Notes: generated from the sequence alone by a model not told the origin. A stretch of 64,000 nt of DNA from Coenobita brevimanus (GCA_032717465.1 CM064653.1:42236493-42300492); one strand, 5' to 3'. Numbered from the stretch's first letter, positions 14,600 to 26,718 are shown. Numbers and translations: made by a program.

Positions 14600-15060
14600 C
14601 TTTTGGGACACTTCAGCGGCCTTCAGACTTGCTTCAGGCACTCATTTCTTTGTCATCTCGGCCTGTGATCGTCCTACCGTGGCGGATATCACCCTGTGGG
14701 ACGCTTCAGTCGCCCTTAGACTTCCTTCAGGCATCAGTCAGTCCTTTGCTGTCTTCCTCTTCAGACATCCTTTGGGCAATCAGTCCTTTGATAGCCTCCC
14801 TTTCAGACAACCTTCAGGCTTTCAGTTTTTCACAATCTTCATCTGCAATAGTCATAGCCAGCCTCATTTCTTTTCACGAAACTTCAGACGTCGTTCAGGT
14901 ACTCAGTCCTCTATCTTCTTCGTCTGGAATCATCGTATTGAGGCTGATTTTTTTTTTAGGGGGGGAGGGGGACACCAGCTGCCTTCACACTTGCTTCAGG
15001 TACTCAGCCCTTGTGAGATTCCCTCAAAATCGCCCTTCAGAATACAAGATGGTGAATAAC
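14600..15060. repeat. degenerate tandem repeat (TTCAGACTTCCTTCAGGCA type)
   Basis: Words TTCAGAC(T/A)T(C/T)CTTCAGGCA, ACTCAGTCCTTTG and TCTTCCTCTTC recur about seven times at 45-80 bp. The open frame across it (14551-15063) is a product of the repeat, with period-related Leu-Gln-Ala and Leu-Ser-Ser patterns. Confidence 0.65.
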
Positions 15061-15236
15061 TGAAGTTGGCTGAGTGCGAGTATAGGCCTATATGGTGGGA
15101 TTTTTTATTCTTTGCTAACTTATGTACAAGAGGCAAAGGAAAACCACAAAGGGGATTGAAACATGAAAGAGAGAGAGAATCAGCCAGAAACCAACAACAG
15201 ATGGAGGAATGAACGGGAAGGAAGAAGACCAGAAAA

Positions 15237-15466
15237 AGGACCTGGGACCATACTCATATACCTTCTTTAGCTTCAGTTGTATTTTAAGGTTACTTGTTTC
15301 CCCTTTTGCATTTATTAATACAACAGCGACAAACTTCATAACCAAACCGGAGTGAATGTTGAAGTAAGGACATACAAACAAGTGATTTTTTATCTACGGT
15401 AATTAACTGCCTAGAAGACCGTTTATTGTGAAAATTAGCCTTAGATTCTTTATACATATTTGCCCA
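15237..15466 (+). mobile_element. family B MITE copy 1 of an adjacent pair
   Basis: Left end GGGACCATACTCATATACCT; interior ACAGCGACAAACTTCATAAC then CGGAGTGAATGTTGAAG; right end TTAGATTCTTTATACATATT then TGCCC. Confidence 0.5.
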
Positions 15467-15477
15467 GAGTTGCCCAC

Positions 15478-15838
15478 GAGGGGTCGTATTTATAAAAGAT
15501 TCTGACCAGCTTTGGCGATAAACAAACTCCATAACAGTTAACTCTTATCACATATCGTCTTTTTTTATCACTTTTTTCACTTTAATATTCATTCAGACTT
15601 TGTTGGTATGAATTTGGTAATTGTGGGAACGTTAACAAACGTACTTACATACATGCACACTTGAATAGAATTTAAGCTTAGGAGAGCTTATGAGTGAAGA
15701 CAAACGCAGTAAAAACAATCTTATACACAGCTTAAGCGAGGCAGAATTTGTGTAGCAGTAAGAGTGAAGACAGACATGTATATAAACAGTCTTATAAACA
15801 GCTGAAGGTTAAGATAGTTTATGAATACGACCACAGAG
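15478..15838 (-). mobile_element. family B MITE copy 2, larger form with internal duplication
   Basis: Left end GAGGGGTCGTATTTATAAAA, right end AGTTTATGAATACGACC, near-perfect inverted ends. Inside are a TTCACTTTAATATTCATTCA block and an imperfect tandem (AGAGTGAAGACAAACGCAG near 15691; AGAGTGAAGACAGACATG near 15760). Confidence 0.55.
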
Positions 15839-15845
15839 TTGCCCA

Positions 15846-17170
15846 CCAGGATACAACAGCCCACCAAGGACGCGGGAATGATATTATACAGAAATTAGCT
15901 GGTTCGGGGTACGATATGACGCTTTTACGGACAGATGAAGACTAGATATCATAGGAACCTGTAAAATCACCAAGGCCATCACCACAGCACTCAACATTTC
16001 CGCCTGATACTTCATAACAGTATCGGTATGGGCTTGGAACAGTTAAAATTAGCTGGTTTTGAGCCGATGTGGCACTTGTACAGGAACACACAATTTAGGT
16101 GTCATGTGGGCATATAGTCTCCAAAGCCATGACACAGGACGTAAGCACTCCTGACACTTGATTACAGTATCGGTGTGGCTTTGGAACAGTTAATTTACCT
16201 GGGCATTCCGGGGATTACGGAGCCACAGCATTTTCACTCCCCGGCCGCGATCCGCCATTGAGAGGCGTCGGTGTGGAAGATCCCATTCAACGGGGATCTG
16301 GCGGGTCCCAGTGCGTCGTTTACTGGGACTAGCCGCGTATTTCCTCCCTCTCCTGGCTTATATTAGGGAAGGCTTTGATTATTTTATGCATAGGAATTTA
16401 TGTGGCTTGATTATATGAGATGTGGCACAGAAAACTGGTCTTTCCTCCTCTAAATTTCAAAGATGGTAAAATTCGTCCATCGAGAGCCTGGGCGGGGCAC
16501 CTCAGAGGACTGTCCGCGTCACTGATGTATCTATTTAGATCCCGGAGTCCCTTTCTCTGCTCTCTCTCCTGGGGCCGTGAGGAGGGGAGGGGGGCATCAC
16601 TGGGGCAGGACTAGAGGGGCGGGACTCGTGAGTTGACAGTTTGGTGGGCAGAATGAGTCACAGGGCAGCAGTGTTTAGTTCATCTTACTCACCATCGGCT
16701 TTCTCTCTTGTATAGCGCGTTATTTCATTGCCTCTATTCTGTCGTTGATGTCCGGGTATACTACATCGTGTATTTCAGTTCTGTTTTAATTATACTTGGA
16801 GCTGTAAGTGTTAACGTGAGCTTTGCATCAACAAAGCATATGTGAAAGTATTGTATAGTGGTGCTTTAAGATAAATTAATTCTCGTAAGTAATGCAGATG
16901 AAGGTAATAGAGGGATCATTAATTTCACGATGGGGCCTCATCCAAAGAGACAGAAATATTGCAACTAAGTACATTATACGCTTCCTGCTGATACTTCGCT
17001 CTTATTTTAAAACCATGAATCAGTCAGATAACTGGCTGGAAACTGTCGAATTCTCCTTCACTGGTGCCTGGGACACTCAGAGTTATCCATATGTTAGAGA
17101 GTCACCCTTATCACACCTCTGCCTCCTCAGAACCTCATTGGTATTCTGGAGGCCCCACAGATGACACCCT
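15846..17170. other. unique sequence with one GC-richer block
   Basis: 16200-16350 is GC-richer and repeat-free, possibly regulatory but without support. No gene recognised. Confidence 0.45.
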
Positions 17171-17820
17171 GGCCACAGCAATGCTACTAGAAATACCAGA
17201 GCTGTGTTTGTAAGTAGGCAGGAACTGATTACCCAGGCAGCAACACCACCCTTCCCGCTCCTCCACGCTTAGTACCACCCCACCCCTTCCCTTCCCCATC
17301 CCACCGCACCCCACTATTGTTATACTCACCCCCCTGCCTGACCTCTCTTATCCCTCACTGACCTCTGTTCTACTGTACACATGCTGCTCTCTTCTGTTAC
17401 TGACCTCTCCTCCCTCTCACTGACCAATTCTTGTGCAGCAATCTCATCTACCACATTGACATCCTTCCTGTCAGTACCGTGTCCTATCGTTGTGAGGACC
17501 CTCGACCCCCTCTTTCTTACAAACCTCTTCCATATCTGCTCGCTTCCCACTTATCAGCGTCACGTCTTTCTCTAACTCCGTTCCCAGCATCATCCGACCA
17601 TCCCTGTCACACTGAGAACCACCCACCCACTCTGAATAGCCCTTCTCCTCTCTCTCGGACCTCCGTTAGATCTGCATACTCTCCTCCTTACCCTCACTGA
17701 TCCCTGCTCTCTTTTCTTCCGTTGAATTCCCCTCCCACCCATTGACTTCTCTCTTCCCCCTGATTTTGCTTCATCTCTCATGGATGTTTGCAGAACTTCA
17801 CTCTTCTTTCTGAAATTTCC
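17171..17820. repeat. pyrimidine-rich degenerate CACTGACCTCT repeat
   Basis: Recurring (T/C)CACTGACCTCT and TTCTGTTACTGACC words in C/T-rich DNA. Confidence 0.6.
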
Positions 17821-18045
17821 TGCTCCCTGACCTCACAACTCTTTCCCTGATCTACGAATAACAGTCCTCATTCTGATCCCACAACCCTCTCCCTGATTAA
17901 CAGTCCTCTCCCTAACCTTATAGCCCTCTCCCTTACTTCATAGCTCCCTCCCTTACCCCATAGCCCTCTCCCTGACCTCTCAGCCCCCTTCCTGACCTCA
18001 CAGCCCTCTCCCTGACCTCCTCGTCCTTCCCTGACCTCTCTCTCG
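17821..18045. repeat. 22-24-bp minisatellite
   Basis: About nine imperfect copies of CCTGACCTCACAGCCCTCTC. Confidence 0.85.
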
Positions 18046-18280
18046 TGTTTGTCGTCACAGTCTCGTCTCGTTGTCCATTATACTGTCTGTCTCCGATGTT
18101 GTTTACTTGTCTGTCAGCTGGAGTGTGTGACAGCGGTATTGGCTTTCGGGTGCTTGAAGCTGATTTGGTCCTCTTTGATCCCCCCTCCCTCACTCTCTTA
18201 TCGATATTTTCCCTGGCTTTGTTTAACCCCTTAAGTCTTAGTCTCCTGCTCCTTTTGTCCTGGCTTTCTTGTTTGCATGT

Positions 18281-18376
18281 TAGCCCCCTTCAGTAAGAGG
18301 GTCTGTCCTGTACCGAGTAATATAGTCTGGCAGTAACAAGAATAAGAGGTAAACTTTCATCGCACTGAAGAACTTG
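18281..18376 (+). mobile_element. family A MITE, complete copy
   Basis: Left end TAGCCCCCTTCAGTAAGAGG; core TAGTCTGGCAGTAACAAGAA; right end TCATCGCACTGAAGAACTT. Confidence 0.65.
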
Positions 18377-19861
18377 AAACGAGGGATATCTTCATAAGTT
18401 ATTTAGAATGGTGATGTGATAGCAAGAATAAAATACAAGTAGTTATCTTGAAGGGTAATGGAAGAAGAGCAGAGTGGGTGAGAGACAGGCCTAAGAATGA
18501 AGAAAAAACAAGCAATGACTATAATGAAACAGGAAATAAGGATATGATAAGAGGAGAGAGACAGACGGAAATCAAAAGTAGGATGAACTTACTGGTAACG
18601 GGGGGGGGGGAAGCAGGGTAGGCGAGAACGAAAACCAGAATTAGGAAGACAAAAGAGAAAGATTACAGTGAAGCTTGAATAAAGATGATGGAAGAAAAGG
18701 GACAAAATTCAAAAGCAAGATGAGCAGACATTTGAGGGGAGACAGGCAGAGAGAGAGGGAGGGATGAAGCAGGAGGGAAGGAAGGAAGGTAGGCAGGCAG
18801 CGCGGGGAGTTCCACAATAGTCACCCATCATTCACCCTCCCTCCGTCTCTCCCCGAGCCTCCTTATCTCTCCCTCTCACTGATACGCCATCGCCCCTTAT
18901 TTCCTCTGCTTATCAGTCCTCACTCCATCTCTCTGACACCTTCTTATCTCCCGCTGGAGCTAAAAAACCTACCTCGTTCCGATTCACCCAAGGGAACTGC
19001 GGCGTCGCAACATCGGGGTCCCAGCTCTGAATGGCTTTGGATTCACACACTGGTATTCCATTGGCCAAGAATGCTACTGAATGCCGCTTCGAGGGAGGGG
19101 TAGGGGGTTGAGGGGGAGCATTTCGCGTATCTCTGCCTTCCTCATGTGGCCAGTCGTTGGTTGGGTGGGGGCCGGGTTTGATAATGTTTCGAGTTTATCT
19201 TCATTATGTTGTAACCCATTGATATACCACGGCAGGTCTCTTTTAATACCGTATTCCCACGAGGTACGAAACATCCCTAGCACCTCATCGTTACCGGTTT
19301 ATTTTTGCATGTACGGCAATATTTTTTGTCTAATATTTATGCAAGCTAAACGATATTAGTAATACTAATAAAAACATGGAATAGAATATTAACGAGCCAT
19401 AGTCGGAAAGAAATTGGTAAAAAAGGCAAGGAAACTTCATGCCCTTTGAAAGTACAGTTCATAATCTGTGGTAAGTGATGAACGCAGTTCGTAGTTCATC
19501 ACCAGAATGATTTGGCAGTCAGGGTTATGTTGCTTTTGGTAAATGGCTGCACTTATATGAGTAATGCACCATTTTATTACATAGTTTTTCTTGTTAGTTG
19601 TATATGAAAATACTGAGGTGGTCGGAAAGTGCTTTGTCTCGTGTTACTGGAACAGTTTTTGGTATATCTGCAGGGGTTCACATAATGCCTTATGTATATG
19701 CCAGTCACACTGTTACGAATGCTTCCAGGTAAAAATGTTAAGCATCCATCATCAGACGACAAAATGTCTCATTAACATGATGGCGATTTTGTGTCTTTAT
19801 GGTTGCACTCACTGTATTTATACTTCTTTGGGACATTATTTAACACATGTTTAATATGCTT
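18377..19861. other. purine-rich then unique sequence, no gene
   Basis: 18400-18800 is A/G-rich with GAAGGAAGG; 18810-19030 is a GC-richer unique block; 19300-19860 is AT-rich. Confidence 0.5.
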
Positions 19862-19962
19862 TTAACTTTTCGGCCCGTGGACTTTCCGAGTTGAATATAA
19901 TCGTCTGGTGGTAGCAAGAATGAAAAGTAAAATACATTTTCTTACTCAAGGGGTTTAAAGCT
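19862..19962 (+). mobile_element. family A MITE copy
   Basis: Core reads GAATATAATCGTCTGGTGGT followed by AGCAAGAATGAAAAGTAAAA; right end ACTCAAGGGGTTTAAA. The left end is eroded. Confidence 0.6.
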
Positions 19963-20041
19963 TATGCGTTGAAAGCCAGTATCCAGACCCAATTATCAGG
20001 CCCATCTCATGGGTGACTTCTCTAATGACCAGGATACCACT

Positions 20042-20310
20042 CACTCACTCACCCACTCCAGACCCATTCCCAGACTCGAGTGGTGTGGGGCACTGGGGGA
20101 GAGGGAGGGATGGAGGAGAGAAGTGGGAGGGAAAGAATAGCGTGGAAAATAGGGAGGGAAGGGTGGGGAGGAAGTAGGGAGATAATGGAGAAGTGAACGA
20201 GATGGAATAGTGATAGGGATGGGACCCGGATGGTGAATAGGTGGAGAGGGGTGGAGGGAAATCAACACGAAAAAAATAGTATGGAAGAATGGGAAGAAAG
20301 ATAAGAGCTC
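20042..20310. repeat. purine-rich tract
   Basis: GGGAGGGA/GGATGGGA-rich on the plus strand. Confidence 0.6.
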
Positions 20311-20516
20311 GTGTTTAACCGGTAGAGCCAAACGTCATTAGCTTCAGGACGATTATTATTTACTTGTATTTATTATTTGTGTGATTGTTTATTGATTTAT
20401 TTATTGTTGTATTTTCCCTATAACCATATGTTGTTTTAAATCGGGAAATGCCTTGTATTGAAGGATTAAGTGGGTGTGAATATTATGAAATCCATTTTTA
20501 CTGAATTTTTTCCAAG

Positions 20517-20690
20517 CCCCATCGACATGTCATAAAATTACGTTCCCTAGCGTCATCACACCACTTCTGGCATACTGTATATTAAGTGTGGATACTGGAA
20601 ATTGGAGTCGAAACGTTGGCTTGCGAAGGTGTACATCAAGGACTGCTGGACCTTCGGGAACGGGTTGTCTAGTCTATGTCCAGATTTGAA
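20517..20690 (+). mobile_element. diverged, headless SINE copy (body only)
   Basis: Aligns by eye with 35618-35800: both have CGACATGTC(G/A)TAAAA, a block ending ACC(A/-)..TTCTGG/TCCTGT, then GAAGGTG/AAAGGTG, GGACTGCTGGACCTT/GGACTACTGGGCCTT and ATGTCCAGA/ATGCCCAGA. No A or B box lies upstream, so the copy is 5'-truncated or the head has decayed. Confidence 0.55.
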
Positions 20691-20836
20691 AGCATAAGAA
20701 ATAATGTAGTTCAATTCTCTAAGTACTTGGGTCTTCTTATAGGACTTAAATCGATGACATTCTACGGGGCTGTGTATCCGTAAACACCATCATCATCCAG
20801 CAGAAATCCTCCGTCAGAAAGGTACCTCAAGTCACT

Positions 20837-20838
<2 letters not shown>

Positions 20839-20926
<88 letters not shown>
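20839..20926. repeat. (CA)n microsatellite
   Basis: About 44 units. Confidence 0.98.
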
Positions 20927-20927
<1 letters not shown>

Positions 20928-21689
20928 TCAGTCATAGACGTACCCTGAAAAGCCTGAAAGTTTCGTGACCAAATTGCATAAAATCTAAACGTTTAACACC
21001 CAGAAGAAGAAAAGATATAAAAAATGAAGTCAATAAATACGTCATGTTATTACTTGAACACTGTATTAAAAGGACTCCAACTTAAGGCCGTGTTTTCATG
21101 GGCACAAGAAACTCCTGAGCACGTCTTCCTTACCACTTCATAATCTCTTGTGCACCACCACCACCACCACCATCAACAGCAGCAGCATCCTAACCTCCAG
21201 CCCATTAGCAAATAGGGTTGGCACATTATTTATTCGGATTATGTAAATACACGATAATAATTATAATAAAAAAGGATGTAATGCTCATAATTAATCGACC
21301 AGGAATTGGTGTCGTAAGCCCACGAAAAGACGACCCAAAGTCAAAATTAGAACGGTATAGATAACGCACACGAGGATTTTCAGGAGTAATATAGACACAG
21401 GTAGCAATGTGCAGACCTAGACTTATTAGAAGGCACACTAGGGCCACACATAGACGGCCCTCAGTACAAATATCCTCCATGTATACAAACCACCTTATCA
21501 CCAACACATCCCGGGTCAGTGAAAATCGGTACGAGTGGTCACCAAAACTTACGAGCTCCACTTGCCTCTTCTCCCCCCAGCTTACCCTATTAATTATTTC
21601 CCTATCAACTAGAGGCCATGCATATTTAATTGTAATTAGTGAGGGCCTGAACCAGCCTACAAGTTTGGGTTGTAAGAGATGAAGGGGAG
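20927..21689. other. unique AT-rich sequence with an unrecognised open frame
   Basis: A minus-strand 111-codon frame (21226-21561) predicts two hydrophobic stretches but matches no family I know; probably chance. Confidence 0.4.
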
Positions 21690-22277
21690 ATATGGTTTCC
21701 TGCCTTCTATACTCCCTCCCCCCTATTCTGCCCCTTTTCTCTCCCTCTGCTGTCCCTCTTGCTCACTCTCTTTACGTCCTTTTACCTCTTCTCTCCCTCT
21801 CCTACCCCCCCCCCCACCTCCCAGCTCCGTTCTCCTTGTATCCCGTTCTTTCCCCCTTCTCTCCCTCTTACCTCCTCTGTTTTCCTTCCTTGACCTCTCC
21901 ATCTGTTTCTCTTCCATCCGCTCGTATCTCCCCCTTCCCTTTTCTCCCCATTCAATCCCACTTACCCTCATTCTTTCCGTCCTTTACCTCTCCTCTTCCT
22001 CTGCGTTATTCCTCTTCAGCTCTCCTCCTCCCTTCCTAAACCCCTTTTTTATACCCATGCTCTCCGTCTTACCCTCTGTCTATCTCTCCTTTACCTCATT
22101 TCTCCCATCATCTCTTCCCCCCCCTACCCTCTCTTTTATTTCTTACGTCTCATCCTTCACTCTGTTTTTATTCTCCTTCTGTCCCTTACCTTTCGTCTTC
22201 CTCTTTTGCACTCCCATTAGTTCTCTTCTGCTATTTAGTCTTGTGTCTTTATTTTCTTTACCGATCCCTGTGTGCCC
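21690..22277. repeat. polypyrimidine tract
   Basis: C/T-rich with recurring TTACCTC(T/C)TCT and CTCCCTCT; produces a 311-codon artefact frame. Confidence 0.8.
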
Positions 22278-22314
<37 letters not shown>

Positions 22315-22324
22315 GCGCGTGCGC

Positions 22325-22404
<80 letters not shown>

Positions 22405-22452
22405 TCATACATTCATACATACTGTACACATACTTTTTTTTTTTTTTTTTTA
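22278..22452. repeat. (CT)n-(GC/GT)n-(AT)n compound microsatellite with poly(T)
   Basis: CT 22278-22311, GC/GT 22312-22347, AT 22348-22400, then a T run at 22433-22451. Confidence 0.95.
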
Positions 22453-22599
22453 CTCCTGTTCCCTCTATTCTCTTTCAAGTTTCACCTTGCTCTCCCTCGT
22501 CCCTCAGGCCCTTTCCTCCCCCCTTCACCCCATCCCCCCTTCAGCGGGCAGACTTCTAAGGGCCGAGTTCAGATCAGGTCATTAAACCAGGTTAGGTCG

Positions 22600-23190
22600 G
22601 GTGGAGGCGCATAAAGGAGATAATTATCGAGAGGCGCACGTAATGAAGAGAGAGTCAGGGAGAAGGGAGAGAGGTGGGGAGGGAGGAAGGACAGGGAGAA
22701 GAAAGACGGGGAGGGAGGGAGGATGGGAGAAGAGAGAAGGAGAGAGAGAGGAGAGGAAGGGAGGTGACATAGAGAGAGGGAGAGAGAGGGGGGGGGAAGA
22801 TTTGGAGGGGGTAAGCTGAAAGAAAGATAGGGAGGAGGAAAGTTAAGGGAGAGAGATGGGGAGAGGTGAGTACGAAGAGTGAAGAAGGGAGGGGAGTAAA
22901 GAAAGTCAAAAGAACAAGAGAGAAGAGGAGAAAGGGAGGAGGAGGGAAACGAGACAAGGAACAGAGGAGAAAAATATAGGAAGGGGGAAGAGGAGAAAGA
23001 AGATTGGTGAAAAAGTGTAGAGGGAGAGAGCAAGAGAAAGGGTAGGAGGGGAGGAAAGTATAGAGGGAAGGGGGAAGGGGAAGCAAGGAGAGTTAAGAGA
23101 GAGAGAGAGAGAGAGAGATGGAGGGGGAAGGGGAAGCAAGGAGAGTTAAGAAAGAGAGAGAGAGAGATGGAGGGGGAAGGGGATGAAAAT
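22600..23190. repeat. polypurine tract ending in a ~50-bp tandem repeat
   Basis: A/G-rich over about 590 bp. From 23064 to 23184, GGGGGAAGGGGAAGCAAGGA then GAGTTAAGA recurs about two and a half times, separated by (GA)n runs. Confidence 0.85.
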
Positions 23191-23354
23191 AATATATGTG
23201 AAGCAATGATAAGAACGATTCCTTTTCCTGTCCTTTGTTTAAAATTAAATCATTTTACATTCCAGTGTCTGCATTCCATCTTTTTTTTTTTTTTTCACAT
23301 TTCCATCTTTTGTTTTATGTCAGATATATTTCTCCATTAAGACTCAGGTTCCTT

Positions 23355-23525
23355 TGACCCACTCAGTTGAATATTATTGTCTGGCTTAAGGTGGGGTATA
23401 CTAGAGTTGTCCCGTCCATGAGAGGGTGTTTAATGGTGACAGTTTTAATATTCTCAGGCTGCTGTGATTAACTCTCGGGTGAATAATATCGTTTGGCTTG
23501 AGTTGTCCGAAAATGAGAGGGTTAA
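23355..23525 (+). mobile_element. two degenerate family A copies in tandem
   Basis: GACCCACTCAGTTGAATATTATTGTCTGG and TCTCGGGTGAATAATATCGTTTGG both match the family core in the same orientation, each followed by GAGAGGGT. Confidence 0.4.
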
Positions 23526-23529
23526 TAGT

Positions 23530-23880
23530 TTCTCCTTTCCTTCTTTCTTTTCTGCCCTCTCTCCGTTATCCATCCTTTTCTCCTTCTCACTAATGTCATT
23601 CCTCCATCCATCTAACACTCTCCCTCTCCCCATTAACACCCATCCTCCTTCTGACACCCTCCCCCATCCCGCTTCTAACTTCCTCCTCTTTAACATCCTT
23701 CCTTCACCCTTCTAACATTCTCCTTGTCTCCCTCAAACATCCATCTTCCTTCCATCCAACGCTCTCACCCATCCCTCATCTAACACTCTCCTGTCTAACA
23801 CCCTTCCTCTGCTCTTCTAACACTCTCCCTCCTCCCTTTCTCCCTTCCTCCATCTCGCTAACACCCTCCATCACTACCTT
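23530..23880. repeat. pyrimidine minisatellite (TCTAACACTCTCC type)
   Basis: About ten imperfect TCTAACA(C/T)(T/C)CTCC(C/T) units at 20-45 bp spacing. Confidence 0.7.
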
Positions 23881-24589
23881 GAGCTTAATAACAGCCAGCA
23901 TATGGTTATCCCAAGTCAATATAGTGCTAAACCATCACAAAAACCCAGGGAAAAGTAAGCCTTCGATCTACGGGGTGTAAGGATGACTTCCCCGCCTCGC
24001 CCCCTCACTCGTCCCCCTCGTCCTGTGTAAAATGAGGACAAAGCGACGAGCGGGGGCCGACTGTGTTGTGGGTGACAGTTATTTATGTGTGTGTATTGTG
24101 AGGAGGGCCAGCTGACATCTATATCTACCCTCCAGCCTGACCCCTGCCTGACTCCTGACTCCCGCGACACTGCTGTTCAGTGCTGACTCAGGGAAACAGC
24201 AATTTTTTTTTCCCTCGTCTCCCTTTGATTTTAATGTTCTCGATAATTTTAATGATGCCTGTACGTATATTTCTCGTTCTCACTTAATGCCCGCCTGTCT
24301 TTGGGTATGCTCATTTGTTTTCCATTTTCCGTACATTATTTCTCCATCTTTTATCTCGTTCACCCAGTCCCCACCAGTATTAATGACGAGGTCTGGATCC
24401 AGAAACAGGAGAAAGGAAAAACATATTTTAGGAAGACTGCCATCAGCTTCCCAGCAACATTGGACCATACTGTCATTAATTTATCGTATCCGTTAACTGC
24501 AAAATTGTCAAAGTCTGCATTTCTGTCTCCCTTTCCCTGTCCCATTTCGGCGATGATTGGTTGGTTAAGCTTCCATCATCTGTAATCTG
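23881..24589. other. no recognised feature
   Basis: Unique sequence; GC-richer 23970-24170. Confidence 0.5.
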
Positions 24590-25680
24590 TCCATTTTCTG
24601 TTTATCATTTCCATCTTGTGTCCCGTTTCTATTTCATTCACCTTTCCCCTACTTCCCTAACATCCTGTCTCTACCCATCCCTTACCAATTTATCGTTCAA
24701 TTTTTTTTTTGCCATGTGTCCTTTATCGTCATTTTCATTTTGCCTTTATTCTCCAGTATCCCTTTTCCTCCTTTCTCTTTTTCTTTCCTCAACTCTTCAT
24801 CTTCTTTGACGCCTTTGCCTTCTGAAAACTACACATTTTCATACTTCGTTCTCCCCTCGTCTCTCTTTCTGTCCTGCCTTCTCCTTTCTCCTCTCAATCT
24901 TTTCTTTCTTTACCATTTGGTCCTTGCCCTCTTGCCTGTTTACGGCAGCTTTATCGTTTTTCTTTCCTTAGTATCCCCATTGTTTTACTTTCCCATTTCT
25001 CCTTTATCCTTCCATCCCCTTTTCCCTTTACTCTCCGTTTCCTCCTCCATTTTGTATTTTTTCCTCCCTTTCCTAACCTCTTCCTCCCCCCTCCTTTCCC
25101 CTTTCCCTTCCAGTACTCTTCAGCCCATCCTCCTCTTTCTCGCGATCTCTAATATCTAACTCTTTCCCTGTCTCTTAACACCCTTCCCTATCACACGCTT
25201 GCTTCCTGTCTAACATCCTCTACCACCTTGCCCCCTATCTCTTGCCCTTTTTTTTCTCTCCATCTTTTTATCCTCTTTCCATCTCCCCCTCCCCCTCCAC
25301 TATCCTCTTTCTTCCACCTTCACTCTCAAACACCCTCCCTCCCACCTCCCCTCTATCCCACCTCCTCACTGCCTCTCTCTTGTTACACTTCCTCCCACTT
25401 CCCCTGTATCTTACTTTCTCTCTCTGCTTCTCCCAGTCCTTCTCCATCTCCCCCTCCCTCTCTCCCTTTCCCTCTCTCTAACACCCGTCTCTCCCACCGC
25501 CAGCCTGTCCTGATTTCTGTCCCTCCTCCCTCTCCCTTTCTTTACCCTCTCACTAACATCCTCCCTCCCTCTTCCCCCTATTCTCCCCTCCTCTCTCATT
25601 GCCCAACATGCAAGATCACTGTGGTATTGAAGCCTCTGTCACAGTCATCATCGTCTGTTTCTCTCTTTTTGTCATGCTGA
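24590..25680. repeat. long polypyrimidine tract
   Basis: About 1 kb strongly C/T-biased, with CTAACA(C/T)CCTC words from 25150 to 25560. Confidence 0.8.
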
Positions 25681-25697
25681 GTGTGCGTGTCCTTATC

Positions 25698-25699
<2 letters not shown>

Positions 25700-25745
<46 letters not shown>

Positions 25746-25816
25746 CAAGAGAAAGAGTATCAGTGAGTGTGATTGCGTGTATGTGGGGGTATGATTGCCC
25801 ACGAAGCGACTGTGTT

Positions 25817-25882
<66 letters not shown>
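25700..25882. repeat. two (TG)n-(AG)n compound microsatellites
   Basis: TG 25700-25732 with AG to 25746; TG 25823-25856 with AG to 25882. Confidence 0.97.
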
Positions 25883-25883
<1 letters not shown>

Positions 25884-26267
25884 CGACGACGACAAAGATG
25901 AAAATGAAGCAACGCATAAATGAACAGGCGTAAGGGAGAAAGAAGAGACGGAGCAAATGTCGATTATTCGGTACATAGATCAAAATATTGTGCGGGGCTT
26001 GTGTGATGTTATGGTCGGACCCTTGACGTATTTTGAGTTTTTTTCATGTGCGGATTAACATATTATTTCCAGCATTTAAATAGCTAAGGGGATGTTTAGG
26101 AGGTGTTTCTAGTATTTCATTATTATTGGTTTTGTCTCTGATTTGCGTTGGGAATTTCAGCGTTTAATAAGTTTTCTAAAATTGACTAATAAGTTTATGG
26201 ACGTATAAATGTATTACTATGTGTTCTTCACCCATTTGTCATATTTTTTTTTTTTTTTACTTTCTCT
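25883..26267. other. no recognised feature
   Basis: AT-rich unique sequence with a poly(T) near 26250. Confidence 0.5.
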
Positions 26268-26431
26268 TTTCTCCAGACGATTTTACTGAGCATATGATAG
26301 ACTTCGAACAAAGGCGTTAGATATACTTTTGACTGATCCCTTTACTGAAAAATGTCTTTCCTGAGATTACTGAACTATTTAGATGTACCAGAAATAAATC
26401 AATAAAATACGTCACGTTATTGAAAGGGTTA
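26268..26431. mobile_element. two family A fragments
   Basis: A minus-oriented core TCCAGACGATTTTACTGAGC (26274-26293), and a plus-oriented end AATAAAATACGTCACGTTAT then TGAAAGGGTTAA (to 26431). Confidence 0.4.
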
Positions 26432-26575
26432 AGTGTAAAATTACCGAAAGCGGAACTAAAATGGAGGACCATCCAAAAGAACTGCCATTTTTGCCATAAT
26501 GTATTCTGTGTCGAGATACCCTCCCCTCCCCTTCCCTCCCCATAAGCTGAAACCATCCCCCCCCTCCCCCTTCCG

Positions 26576-26718
<143 letters not shown>

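Noticed and set aside
14551..15063. 170-codon plus-strand frame
   Set aside because: Overlaps a degenerate tandem repeat; the recurring Leu-Gln-Ala and Ser-Ser words follow the DNA period, and a second frame is open over the same stretch.
21679..22614. 311-codon plus-strand frame, the longest in the window
   Set aside because: It is Ser/Pro/Leu/Phe-rich because the DNA is C/T-rich, then runs into CT, GT and AT repeats giving SLSL, CVCV and IYIY.
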